Origin: Pseudomonadota bacterium
Lineage (GTDB): Bacteria > Pseudomonadota > Gammaproteobacteria > Xanthomonadales > Xanthomonadaceae
Direction: 5' to 3'
NCBI GenBank assembly: GCA_020161335.1
Contig: JAIUOJ010000015.1
Span: 1 to 40,919, forward strand
Length of the DNA stretch: 40,919 nt
Made by a program: the position numbers and the translations under genes. Every line of letters starts with the position of its first letter. Position 1 is the stretch's first letter. Below, piece after piece: positions 15,826 to 26,118 of this stretch. The notes under the pieces were generated by a model that had not been told where the DNA came from, did not search any database, and worked only from the letters and a program-made list of their open reading frames with translations.

Positions 15826-18800
15826 GTGCGCATGGCTGGCTGGGTAACGCTGCCGGCCTGGCTGGCGTTGGCGTGCGTCGCCGTCGCCGGCAACGCCCCG
15901 CGCTTCGCGACGTCCTTCGAAGGCGGCGATCCGCTGCCCGCGTCTCCGGCCCTGGACGTGCAGGTCGACGTCGGGTCCGGTCCCGCCAGCCCCTACGCCG
16001 CGAAAGCGGGGATGGGCTACAGCGGCCTGCGCGCACTGCGCTATCGAGGTGAAGGCGTCGGCGGACGCGCAACACTGTTCGAAGTGGACATGGCGGTCGG
16101 CAGGGACACGGAATTTTCCTGGATGGTGCTGCCGGAGATCGTCGATGGCGACACCGTCGCCTCCACCGGCATCTCGCTGGACCTGGTGTTTGATGACGGC
16201 CGCAGGCTGTCCGAGCTCGGCGCGCGTGACCAGCATGGCGTGCACGTCGGCGCGGTGGCGCAAGCGCGATCGAACACGCTGTATCCCGAGCAATGGGCGC
16301 GCAAGGCAGTCCGCCTGGGCGATGTACCGGCCTTGCAAGGGCGCCGGATCCGCGCCATCGAGATCGAGGCTCGCCCGGTCGGCGAAGCCGCCGCGCAAGG
16401 CTGGATCGACGACCTCGCCATCGCCGAGGTCCCGCGTGCCGCGGTCTCCTCGCCGGTCGAACGCGTCCTCACCACCCGAGGCACGCAATCCAACGGGCGC
16501 TTCTCGCGTGGCAACAACCTCCCTGCCACGGCGATGCCGCACGGCTTCAACTTCTGGGTGCCTGTGACCGACGCCGGTACCCTTGGCTGGCTGTATCGCT
16601 GGAACGAGCAAAACGACGACCACAACCGCCCTCGCCTGCAGGCGCTGTCGATCAGCCACCAGCCCAGCCCCTGGATGGGTGACCGCCAGACCTTCCAGGT
16701 GATGCCGTCGGCCACGCGCGGCGTGCCTGAAGCAGACCGTGCGCGCCGAGCGCTGTCGTTCTCGCACGACCGCGAGCGTGCGCGCCCCCACGTCTACGAG
16801 GTGGCGTTCGACAACGGCATCCGCGCCGCGATCGCACCCAGCGAACGCGCTGCGCTCTTCCGCTTCCAGTTCCCGCGCGATGGCGACGCGAACCTGCTGT
16901 TCGACAACGTCGATGCGCGTGGCGGACTGTCGCTCGATGCATCCACGCAGACGCTCAGCGGCTACACGGACACCCGCAGCGGACTGTCCAACGGTGCCAC
17001 GCGCATGTTCGTGTACGCGCGCTTCGACCAGCCATGGGCCGCCAGCGGCATGATCCGGACGGAACGGCCGACCGGCTACGTGAAGTTCTCGCCGGGGCCC
17101 GATGGCGAAGTGCGCATGCGGATTGCGACGTCGCTGATCTCGGTCGAGCAGGCGCGGCGCAACCTCGATCTGGAAATCGGTGGTGATTCGTTCGAAGCCG
17201 TCCGCGACCGGGCCGCCGACGCCTGGAACGCCTTGCTCTACCGCGTCCAGGTGCAAGGCGCGAGCGACGACCAGCTGGCGACGGTCTACGGCAACCTGTA
17301 CCGCCTGTTCCTGTATCCCAACGTGGCGCACGAGAACGTCGGCAGCCGCGACCGTCCGGAATGGCGGCATGCCGACCAGAGCAGCTGGTCCAAGGACGCC
17401 CCCGGCGGCGACGCGCAGCGCACTTCGGCGGTGATCCGCGCCGGCAAGGTCTACGTCAACAACGGCTTCTGGGACACCTTCCGCACCAGTTGGCCGGCGT
17501 ACGCGCTGTTCGCGCCCGGGCAGGCCGGCGCCATGGTCGATGGCTTCCTGCAGCAGTACCGGGACGGTGACTGGGTGGCGCGCTGGTCATCGCCCGGCTA
17601 CGCGGACCTGATGGTGGGCACCAGTTCCGACGTCGCGTTCGCCGATGCCTGGATGAAAGGCGTGCGCGGCTTCGACCCGCACGAGGCCTATGCAGCCGCG
17701 CTGCGCAACGCCACCGTGGTGCCTCCGGTGTCGAACGTCGGCCGCAAGGGCCTGGCTAACTCGCTGTACCGTGGCTACGCCGACACCTCGGTCCACGAGG
17801 GCCTGTCGTGGACGCTCGAGGGCGCGCTCAATGATGCCGGCCTGGCGCAGCTTGGCGAGCGCCTGGCCGCCACGGACAGCGACACCGCGCGCGCCCGACG
17901 CTATCGCGACGATGCCGAGTACTTCCGCGCCCGCGCCGCCGGTTACCCGCGGCTGTTCGACCAAGCCACCGGCTTCTTCCGTGGACGCGGCGCGGACGGA
18001 CAGTGGCGCCAGCCCGCCGCCGATTTCGACGCCAGGGTCTGGGGCCACGACTACACCGAGGCGAATGCCTGGACGTTCGCCTTCACCGCGGCGCACGATG
18101 GCGAGGGCCTGGCGTGGCTGTACGGCGGTCGCGATGCCCTGGCGCGCAAGCTCGACGCGTTCTTCGCCACCCCGGAGACCGCCGAGGCCCGCTTCGCCGG
18201 CAGCTACGGCCAGGTCATCCACGAGATGACCGAGGCGCGCGATGTGCGCATGGGCATGTATGCGCACAGCAACCAGCCCTCGCACCACATCCCCTGGCTG
18301 TACGTGCATGCCGGCCAACCCTGGAAGACGCAGCGCATCAGCCGCGAGGTGCTGCGCAGGCTCTATCTGGGCGGCGAGATCGGACAGGGCTATCCGGGCG
18401 ACGAGGACAACGGCGAGATGTCGGCGTGGTACCTGTTCGCGATGCTGGGCCTGTATCCCCTGCAGATGGGTTCTGGCGACTATGTCATCGGCTCGCCGGC
18501 GTTCGACCGCGTCGACGTGCGCCTCGACGGCGGACGGATGCTGCGCGTGATCGCCCGAGACAACAGCCCCGACCATGTCTACGTGCAGTCGCTGACGCTC
18601 AACGGCAAACCGTGGCCACGGGCGTGGCTGCGCCACGCCGACATCGCCAGCGGCGGCACGCTCGAATTCACCATGGGACCCACACCGTCGACCTGGGGCA
18701 GCGCTGCCGGGGACCTGCCGCCTTCGCTGACGCCACCGGGCAAGGCACCTGCGCGCCTCGACGACCACGCCAGCGCGGACGGCACGCGGCTGGACGACGG

Positions 18801-19161
18801 GCGCGACGGGCGTCCGCTGGTGGACGACGATGCCACCACCGTACTGGCAATGCCCGCCGGAGCGTCTTCGGTCGAACTGGCCCTGTCCCCCGGGACGGAG
18901 GCGGTGCATTCCTACACGCTCACCAACGGCGCGCACCCGTTGCCGCGGCTGTCATGGGTGCTGGAGGGCCGTGAGGGCGACGGCCCCTGGCGCGTCGTCG
19001 ACGCCCGCCAGCAGGAAGCATTCACGTGGGCGAGGCAGCTGCGGCCGTTCCGCATCCAGAAGCCAGGTGCATACACGGCTTATCAAATCCGGTTCACGAG
19101 CGAAGCGTCATGGGACCTGGCCGAGATCGAACTTCTGCAGATCGACGCGTTCGCACGTTGA
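15826..19161 (+). CDS. Large GH92 alpha-mannosidase with extra N- and C-terminal domains
   Basis: Exported GH92 enzyme of about 1111 residues, longer than the usual 750. After a signal peptide (WLALACVAVAG) comes an extra N-terminal domain of about 180 residues, then the GH92 core and a discoidin-like C-terminal domain (about 975-1110; DDDATTVLAMPAG, AEIELLQIDAF) that may bind glycan. In the core, DYTEANAWTF has general acid E745 and GDEDNGEMSAWYLF has the basic Asp residues (D859, D861). The +1-subsite motif reads SNQPSHH (Q817), where many alpha-1,2-mannosidases have NEPSHH. The start is uncertain: GTG 15826 has GGGG 6-8 nt upstream and a basic n-region, while ATG 15832 and ATG 15763 (35-bp overlap with the isomerase gene) are also in frame. 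It is the last gene of the receptor operon. Confidence 0.9.
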   Translation: MRMAGWVTLPAWLALACVAVAGNAPRFATSFEGGDPLPASPALDVQVDVGSGPASPYAAKAGMGYSGLRALRYRGEGVGGRATLFEVDMAVGRDTEFSWMVLPEIVDGDTVASTGISLDLVFDDGRRLSELGARDQHGVHVGAVAQARSNTLYPEQWARKAVRLGDVPALQGRRIRAIEIEARPVGEAAAQGWIDDLAIAEVPRAAVSSPVERVLTTRGTQSNGRFSRGNNLPATAMPHGFNFWVPVTDAGTLGWLYRWNEQNDDHNRPRLQALSISHQPSPWMGDRQTFQVMPSATRGVPEADRARRALSFSHDRERARPHVYEVAFDNGIRAAIAPSERAALFRFQFPRDGDANLLFDNVDARGGLSLDASTQTLSGYTDTRSGLSNGATRMFVYARFDQPWAASGMIRTERPTGYVKFSPGPDGEVRMRIATSLISVEQARRNLDLEIGGDSFEAVRDRAADAWNALLYRVQVQGASDDQLATVYGNLYRLFLYPNVAHENVGSRDRPEWRHADQSSWSKDAPGGDAQRTSAVIRAGKVYVNNGFWDTFRTSWPAYALFAPGQAGAMVDGFLQQYRDGDWVARWSSPGYADLMVGTSSDVAFADAWMKGVRGFDPHEAYAAALRNATVVPPVSNVGRKGLANSLYRGYADTSVHEGLSWTLEGALNDAGLAQLGERLAATDSDTARARRYRDDAEYFRARAAGYPRLFDQATGFFRGRGADGQWRQPAADFDARVWGHDYTEANAWTFAFTAAHDGEGLAWLYGGRDALARKLDAFFATPETAEARFAGSYGQVIHEMTEARDVRMGMYAHSNQPSHHIPWLYVHAGQPWKTQRISREVLRRLYLGGEIGQGYPGDEDNGEMSAWYLFAMLGLYPLQMGSGDYVIGSPAFDRVDVRLDGGRMLRVIARDNSPDHVYVQSLTLNGKPWPRAWLRHADIASGGTLEFTMGPTPSTWGSAAGDLPPSLTPPGKAPARLDDHASADGTRLDDGRDGRPLVDDDATTVLAMPAGASSVELALSPGTEAVHSYTLTNGAHPLPRLSWVLEGREGDGPWRVVDARQQEAFTWARQLRPFRIQKPGAYTAYQIRFTSEASWDLAEIELLQIDAFAR

Positions 19162-19605
19162 GGCGCACGCGCCTGCAAATCCGGGCGTGAAGCGACGCCT
19201 GGTCCTCAACGCCGGGCGCCACCACCGGTGGGCACGGCCGACGCGGCCCCTCCATGGGGCCGCTGGCGCCGTGCACGGCGCGGGGCCGGATCAGCGCGCC
19301 TGGGCGTGCGTGCACAATCTGATGCCACTGCCGTGGCACGCGGGTCACGCCTTGATGTCACGCGCCACTGCCGCGGCGCGGTCGGCTTGATCTTGCCCCG
19401 ACTCCCGTCCGGGGCCACGACATCGTTCGCGACACGGCTAGGCGCCACGATCCCGGATCCGATCCGCATGCGCTTCGAGCAGGAGATCGATGGCGGCGAC
19501 ATCCCGGCCGAGGTCGATGCCGGGGACGGCACGCATCCGTGGCTGATGACCGCGACGGAAGCCCTCGGCGCCGCACGCTTTGGCCATTCAACCCACTGAT
19601 CGGCC
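19162..19605. other. Intergenic region, no supported gene
   Basis: 444 bp between the GH92 gene and the 3' end of the tRNA gene. Open frames exist on both strands (for example + 19228-19599), but none has recognisable domains or a convincing ribosome binding site. The short inverted repeat AGGCGC-AC-GCGCCT just after the GH92 stop (about 19162-19176) lacks a T-tract. No integrase fragment or operator copy was seen. Confidence 0.5.
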
Positions 19606-19681
19606 TGGTGGGCCCACCAGGATTCGAACCTGGAACCAAAGGATTATGAGTCCTCTGCTCTAACCGTTGAGCTATAGGCCC
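19606..19681 (-). tRNA. tRNA with CAU anticodon, probably tRNA-Ile2 (lysidine type)
   Basis: A complete 76-nt cloverleaf with encoded CCA. The acceptor strand is GGGCCTA, the D-arm GCTC/GAGC, and the anticodon loop CTCATAA closed by GAGGA/TCCTT. The T-arm is CCAGG-TTCGAAT-CCTGG and the discriminator is A. The CAU anticodon fits elongator Met, initiator Met or Ile2. Acceptor pairs C4-G69 and C5-G68 match the known TilS recognition pairs of tRNA-Ile2 and differ from elongator Met (U4-A69, A5-U68 in E. coli), and G1-C72 pairing excludes the initiator. Ile2 is therefore the better call. It lies 43 bp downstream of the GH92 gene on the same strand. Confidence 0.9.
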
Positions 19682-19724
19682 GCGACCGGCGCAGTTTACC
19701 GGTCAGGGACGTATCGCGCCCGGC

Positions 19725-22064
19725 TCAACGCAGGTTCGACATCGAATAGGGCGCCTCGGCGCCTGCGCCGGGCCACGCGCGGTTCGGCGCGTCCTGCATC
19801 TCGAAGCGCAGCTCGCCGCCGGCCATGAGTTCGTCATGGCGCAGGAACGCCCGCTGCAGCGGCTGGCCGTTCAAGGTCGCCGCACCAACGTGGCCATGCC
19901 CGGCGTCGAGTCCGTCGGCGACGATGCGGAAGCGCTTGCCGTTGGGCAGGTGCAGCGTGGCCTCGGGCAGGAACGGGCGACCGATGATGTACTCGCCGCT
20001 GCCCGGCGCGACCGGGTAGAAGCCCAGCAGGGTGAACAACTGCCACGCCGACATCTGGCCGAGGTCGTCGTTGCCGGCAAGGCCATCGGGACGATCGGCG
20101 TACTGGGTGGCCAGGATCTGCGTCAGCCGCGCCTGGGTGCGCCAGGGCTGGCCGGCGTAGGCGTAGAGGTAGGCGACGTGGTGGCTGGGTTCGTTGCCGT
20201 GCGCGTACCACCCGATCAGGCCGACGATGTCCTCCATGTGCGCGAAGACCGCCGGATCGACCTTGGCATCGAACACCTGGTCAAGCTTGTCCAGCAGCTT
20301 GCCGGCGCCGCCGTGCACGCCGGAAAGTCCGGCGACGTCGTGCGGCACGTACCACGAATACTGCCAGGCGTTGCCCTCGGTGTAGTCGCTGCCATAGCCG
20401 CTGGCGGTGGGATCGAAGGGTTCCCGGAAGCTGCCATCGCGATTCTTGGCGCGCATGAAGCCGGTGCCGGGATCATAGGCATTGCGCCAGTTCCCGGCGC
20501 GCCGTTCGAACTCACCGGCGATGTCGTCGCGCCCCAGCGACCGCGCCATGCGTGCGATGGTCCAGTCGCCGTAGGCGTACTCGAGGGTCTTGGACGCGGC
20601 CTCGCCTTCCTCGTCGATCGGCACCCAGCCCAGCGCCATGTACTGCGCCAGGCCGTCGTAGGGACCGTAACGCGCGCTGGCGACCATCGCATCGAGCGCG
20701 GCGTTGGCATCGAAGCCGTGGATGCCCTTGAGGTGCGCGTCGGCGATCACCGGCACCGCGTGGTAACCGATCATGCACCACGTCTCCAGCCCGTGGAACG
20801 ACCACACCGGCAGGATGCCGTAGGGACTGTGCCGCTGGTGCGCGAGCAGCGAATTGACGAAATCGGCGTTGCGTCGTTCGGGCTGCACGATGGTCAGCAG
20901 CGGGTGCAGCGCGCGATAGGTGTCCCACAGCGAGAACGTGGAGTAATGCGTGAAGCCTTCGGCCTGGTGCACCGCGTTGTCGGGGCCGCGATAGCGGCCG
21001 TCGGTATCCATGAACAGCGTCGGCCCGAGCAGCGTGTGGTACAGCGCGGTGTAGGCGCTGCGCCGGTCGTGCCCGGGCGCTTGGATGTCGAGCACCGACA
21101 GGGCCTCCACCCACTGCCGCTTCGCATCCGCGTGCACGCGGTCGAAGTCGAAGCCGGGCACCTCGGCACCGAGATTGGCGATGGCGCCGGCTTCGCTCAC
21201 CGGCGAGATGGCGACCTTCACCACCAGCGGCGCGTCGAGCGGGCCGAAGTCGAACGTGCCGACCAGTTGCCGGCCCTCGATCTGCGCGCGTTGCGTGGGG
21301 TCGCGGTCGGCCGGGGGCGCGAAACCCTTGTACGGGATGTCGGCCTCGGTGTTGTGGAAGGCATGGCCGGCAAGCGGCCGCGAGAAACGCATCGCGAAAT
21401 ACAGCTGCCGCCCCGGTGCCCAGCCACGCGTTTCGCGGAACCCGGTGATGGTGCCGTCGGGCATCCTCCGCAGACGCGACCAAGAGATCTTGCCGGGGTA
21501 GTCATACATCGACGTGCGCAGGTCGACCAGCACGCGCGCGACCTCGCCCTTGGGAAAGGTGTAGCGATGCACGCCGGCGCGTGCGCTGGCGGTGAGTTCG
21601 GCGCGCACCCGGTAGTCGTCGAGCGTGACTGCGTAGTAGCCGGGGCGCGCGATCTCGTCGTCATGACGGAAGCGCGAGGTATAACCGCTGCGCGGTACCT
21701 CCGGGTCGCCGCGCTCGAGCCCGGGATCGCCGGTGAACGGCATCAGCAGCACGTCGCCGAGGTCGGAATGGCCGGTGCCGGAGAAGTGCGTGTGCGAGAA
21801 GCCGACGATGCTGCTGTCGTCGTAACGATAGCCCGCGGCCCAGCCGTAGGCGTCCTTGCGCGGCTGGATGCGCGTGTCGGGGCTGAGCTGGACCATGCCG
21901 AAGGGCACCGTAGCGCCGGGGAAGGTGTGGCCTTCGCCGCCGGTGCCGATGAAGGGATCGACCGCCGCATACGCACGCTCGCCGACCGCCTGTGGACCGG
22001 CCAGGGCCGTGCCCACCCCCAGCATCGTCAACGCCGCAAGACCCATCGCCCACCTCGCCGCCAT
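19725..22064 (-). CDS. GH92 alpha-mannosidase, canonical alpha-1,2-type motifs
   Basis: Exported alpha-mannosidase, 779 residues, standard GH92 length. The signal peptide is [22 protein letters not shown]. The core begins with [33 protein letters not shown] has general acid E563, GNEPSHH has E625 in the +1-subsite motif, and [11 protein letters not shown] has D666/D667 as base residues. These match the well-studied Bacteroides alpha-1,2-mannosidases of the family. ATG 22064 follows an AGGTGGAAGG ribosome binding site. An operator copy (22078-22093) lies just 13 bp upstream of the ATG, so this gene belongs to the same LacI regulon although it is transcribed in the opposite direction to the receptor operon. 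Confidence 0.94.
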   Translation of the reverse strand: MAARWAMGLAALTMLGVGTALAGPQAVGERAYAAVDPFIGTGGEGHTFPGATVPFGMVQLSPDTRIQPRKDAYGWAAGYRYDDSSIVGFSHTHFSGTGHSDLGDVLLMPFTGDPGLERGDPEVPRSGYTSRFRHDDEIARPGYYAVTLDDYRVRAELTASARAGVHRYTFPKGEVARVLVDLRTSMYDYPGKISWSRLRRMPDGTITGFRETRGWAPGRQLYFAMRFSRPLAGHAFHNTEADIPYKGFAPPADRDPTQRAQIEGRQLVGTFDFGPLDAPLVVKVAISPVSEAGAIANLGAEVPGFDFDRVHADAKRQWVEALSVLDIQAPGHDRRSAYTALYHTLLGPTLFMDTDGRYRGPDNAVHQAEGFTHYSTFSLWDTYRALHPLLTIVQPERRNADFVNSLLAHQRHSPYGILPVWSFHGLETWCMIGYHAVPVIADAHLKGIHGFDANAALDAMVASARYGPYDGLAQYMALGWVPIDEEGEAASKTLEYAYGDWTIARMARSLGRDDIAGEFERRAGNWRNAYDPGTGFMRAKNRDGSFREPFDPTASGYGSDYTEGNAWQYSWYVPHDVAGLSGVHGGAGKLLDKLDQVFDAKVDPAVFAHMEDIVGLIGWYAHGNEPSHHVAYLYAYAGQPWRTQARLTQILATQYADRPDGLAGNDDLGQMSAWQLFTLLGFYPVAPGSGEYIIGRPFLPEATLHLPNGKRFRIVADGLDAGHGHVGAATLNGQPLQRAFLRHDELMAGGELRFEMQDAPNRAWPGAGAEAPYSMSNLR

Positions 22065-22077
22065 CCTTCCACCTCGA

Positions 22078-22093
22078 TTTGAATCGATCCAAC
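22078..22093. promoter_or_regulatory. LacI-type operator O6 (TTTGAATCGATCCAAC)
   Basis: A near-palindrome 13 bp upstream of the GH92 start, immediately before its ribosome binding site. This position is probably downstream of the transcription start, so a bound repressor would act as a roadblock (inference). Confidence 0.75.
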
Positions 22094-22286
22094 GAGTGTG
22101 GACGCTAGCACCCCGCATCGCATGCGTCACGCTGCAGGCGAGCCATCCGGACCGGGCCGCAAGAAGGACGCGAAGCGGATGCCTGCACGCGGCGCTCGTT
22201 CCTTCCGCCATGCCGGGCACCGCCGCCAGGAGATCGTCGAAGGTTCCCGCAGGCCATCGCGCCGTGCCTGCCGAGCGCTTGAAACG

Positions 22287-22314
22287 ACGAAGCCCCGCTT
22301 GCGCGGGGCTTCGT
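22287..22314 (-). terminator. Rho-independent terminator of rpoD
   Basis: A perfect 12-bp stem (ACGAAGCCCCGC) with a 4-nt loop, 38 bp beyond the rpoD stop. The leftward transcript continues CGTTTC, a weak T-tract. The rest of the 22094-22352 spacer holds no recognisable gene. Confidence 0.75.
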
Positions 22315-22352
22315 GGCGGTTCCGGCGCCGCTGCGGCGTGCCGGGAGGCGGA

Positions 22353-24215
<1,863 letters not shown>

Positions 24216-24241
24216 GAGGCGCGCACCGTGGGGCAAAGTGA

Positions 24242-24260
24242 ACCCATAATTATACCATTC
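24242..24260 (-). promoter_or_regulatory. Extended -10 promoter of rpoD
   Basis: On the minus strand TGGTATAAT contains a consensus TATAAT (plus 24249-24254) with the upstream TGn of an extended -10 element. It is an AT island in GC-rich DNA. The predicted start near 24242 leaves a leader of about 26 nt before the rpoD ATG. No good -35 is visible, as expected for an extended -10 promoter. Confidence 0.7.
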
Positions 24261-24280
24261 CGCGGGGCGGGATCGGGCCC

Positions 24281-24350
24281 GGAAGGAAGGTCGCCGGGCC
24301 GTCGTTGGCCGGGCTGGACACCATATGGGCCCCCGATGGGCCGGTTTCCA
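24281..24350 (-). pseudogene. Decayed duplicate of the dtd 3' end
   Basis: Read on the minus strand this stretch gives [18 protein letters not shown] followed by ATFLP. It aligns without gaps to the true Dtd C-terminus [18 protein letters not shown] followed by VTFLL, with 16 of 22 positions identical. At DNA level 24284-24310 matches 24423-24449 at 25 of 27 bases. No start, no complete domain and no stop are present, so it is a remnant. It abuts the rpoD promoter. Confidence 0.75.
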
Positions 24351-24409
24351 GCCCCCGCCGCCCGTAAGGGGGCGATGGCGGCCCGGGTCGGGCGCGACGC
24401 CCCCCGGCT

Positions 24410-24850
24410 TCAGGCCCGCAGCAGGAAGGTCACCGGGCCGTCGTTGACCAGCGAAACGGTCATGTGCGCCCCGAAACGCCCGGTTTCCACCGCCCCGGCA
24501 TGCCGGGCCCGGCATTCAGCCACCAGCCGGTCGAACACCCGTTCCGCCTCGGCCGGGGCCGCGGCCGTGCTGAACCCCGGGCGCATCCCCGAGCGGGTGT
24601 CCGCGGCCAGGGTGAACTGGCTGACCAGCAGCAGGCCGCCCCCGGCGTCGGCCAGGGACCGGTTCATCCGCCCCTCGGCGTCGGCGAACACGCGGTAGCC
24701 GAGCAGGCGCTCCGCCATCCGCGCCACCTGGGCGTCGCCGTCGTCCGGTTCCACCCCGACCAGGGCCAGCAGGCCCGGGCCGATCTGGCCCACGGCGTCG
24801 CCGTCGACGGCGACGGCCGCTTCGGTGACGCGCTGGATCAGCGACAGCAT
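24410..24850 (-). CDS. dtd: D-aminoacyl-tRNA deacylase
   Basis: Proofreading enzyme that hydrolyses D-aminoacyl-tRNA (and glycyl-tRNA-Ala), 146 residues, matching the family length of about 145. The SQFTLAAD motif is in the centre and the NDGPVTF motif, with the Gly-cisPro active-site dipeptide, is at the C-terminus. Start ATG 24850 gives the typical [12 protein letters not shown]-terminus; the upstream extension of the open frame is spurious. It lies 194 bp upstream of rpoD on the same strand, and that spacer carries a partial copy of its own 3' end. Confidence 0.95.
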   Translation of the reverse strand: MLSLIQRVTEAAVAVDGDAVGQIGPGLLALVGVEPDDGDAQVARMAERLLGYRVFADAEGRMNRSLADAGGGLLLVSQFTLAADTRSGMRPGFSTAAAPAEAERVFDRLVAECRARHAGAVETGRFGAHMTVSLVNDGPVTFLLRA

Positions 24851-24979
24851 CGGCAGGGCCAAGTGTTGGGGTGGATGGCAGCGTAACGCGTTTGTGCGTC
24901 GCCCCCGGCGCGGACGCGGCCCGGCGTTGCCGGCCATCCCCGGCGCATCGATAGCCGACTGTCGATATCCAACTTAGCC

Positions 24980-25005
24980 GTCGTCCCGGCGCACGCCGGG
25001 ATGAC
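24980..25005. repeat. REP-like palindrome
   Basis: GTCGTCCCGGC and GCCGGGATGAC pair around GCAC with one G-T wobble. It resembles the widespread proteobacterial repeat whose translation gives VIPACAGTT-like peptides. It lies between dtd and the acyltransferase gene; the remainder of 24851-25197 shows no gene. Confidence 0.65.
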
Positions 25006-25089
25006 GATGCGAAAAGCACTCGCGGGCTCCGCGACCACGCCGCAGAGCATTTCCGGCCGCTTCGAACCGCATCGGCACAACAGGCGCTG

Positions 25090-25113
25090 GGTCCCGGCCT
25101 GCGCGGGGATGCC
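25090..25113. repeat. Second, degenerate REP-like palindrome
   Basis: GGTCCCGGCCTGCGCGGGGATGCC is written here as its arms GTCCCGGC and GCGGGGATG; it is an imperfect copy of the element at 24980-25005, 85 bp away. The minus-strand translation gives GIPAQAGTQ, a frequent signature of such repeats. The pair may form a BIME-like unit. Confidence 0.5.
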
Positions 25114-25197
25114 GGTGGGATGCGCCCTCACGGTCTTCGCAGCCGGGGCGCGGCCGCCGCGCGGCGGCTTCGCGTGCGCGGTCGCTACACTTCACCG

Positions 25198-26118
25198 ATG
25201 ACCGATCTCGTCGCCCGCCTGCTGTACCTGTTCGCGTCCGCCGCCGGCCGCCTGCCGTGGGCGTGGCGGCGCCGGATCGGCGACGCGCTGGCCTGGCTGT
25301 CGCTCCGCACCGGCTCGCGCGAGAGCGAGGTGACGCTGCGCAACCTGGAGCTGGCCTATCCGGACCTGCTGCCGGGGCAGCGTGCGCAATGGCGTCGCGA
25401 GGTGCTGCGCACCACCGCCCTGCAGACACTGGAAACCCTGCGGCTGTGGACCCGCCCGCACGCCGGGAACCTTGCGCTGATCCGCGAGGTCCACGGCGAG
25501 GCGCTGTTCGATGCCGCCCTCGCCGATGGCCGTGGCCTGATCGTGGCCGCGCCGCACTTCGGCAACTGGGAGCTGCTGAACCAGTGGCTGGCGGCGAAGA
25601 CGCCGCTGGCGATCCTCTACAAGCCGCCGGAATCGGCCGTCGGCGAGGCGTTCCTGCGCCTGGTGCGTGCGGATGCCGACGCCGGGCGCATCACCCAGGT
25701 GCGCGCCGAGGGCGCCGGCGTGCGCCAGCTGTTCAAGCGGCTGCAGGCCGGCGGCGTGGTCGGCATCCTGCCCGACCAGCAGCCCAAGGGCGGCGATGGC
25801 GCGTTCGCGCCGTTCTTCGGCGTGCAGGCGCTGACCATGACCCTGCTCGGCCGGCTCGCCGGGCGCAGCGGCGCGACCGTGCTGTTCGCCTGGTGCGAGC
25901 GCATCGGTCCGGGGCCGGCATACGCGCTGCGGATCGAACCGGCCTCGCCCGGCATCGCCGACGCCGACCCGGCCATCGCCACCGCCGCGCTCAACGCCGA
26001 CGTCGAACGCATCGCGCGTCGCGACCCCGCGCAGTACCAGTGGACCTACAAGCGCTTCAAGGCGCGTCCGCCCGGCAGCGACGAGCGCCACCCCTACGCC
26101 GACCTGGAGCGCCGATGA
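25198..26118 (+). CDS. Lipid A biosynthesis acyltransferase (LpxL/HtrB-like)
   Basis: Inner-membrane acyltransferase of the LpxL/LpxM family, 306 residues, adding secondary acyl chains to lipid A. The catalytic HX4(D/E) motif is HFGNWE (about residue 118). GILPDQQP and the C-terminal YQWTYKRFK match the family. The N-terminus is hydrophobic (LVARLLYLFASAAGRLPWAW), consistent with membrane anchoring. ATG 25198 gives the normal family start, although its ribosome binding site is weak. Its TGA overlaps the ATG of the next gene (ATGA), coupling it to the PH-domain proteins. Confidence 0.93.
   Translation: MTDLVARLLYLFASAAGRLPWAWRRRIGDALAWLSLRTGSRESEVTLRNLELAYPDLLPGQRAQWRREVLRTTALQTLETLRLWTRPHAGNLALIREVHGEALFDAALADGRGLIVAAPHFGNWELLNQWLAAKTPLAILYKPPESAVGEAFLRLVRADADAGRITQVRAEGAGVRQLFKRLQAGGVVGILPDQQPKGGDGAFAPFFGVQALTMTLLGRLAGRSGATVLFAWCERIGPGPAYALRIEPASPGIADADPAIATAALNADVERIARRDPAQYQWTYKRFKARPPGSDERHPYADLERR

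Noticed and set aside
19228-19599. Open frame of 123 codons before the tRNA
   Set aside because: No recognisable domain, no ribosome binding site, and an overlapping open frame on the other strand of similar quality.
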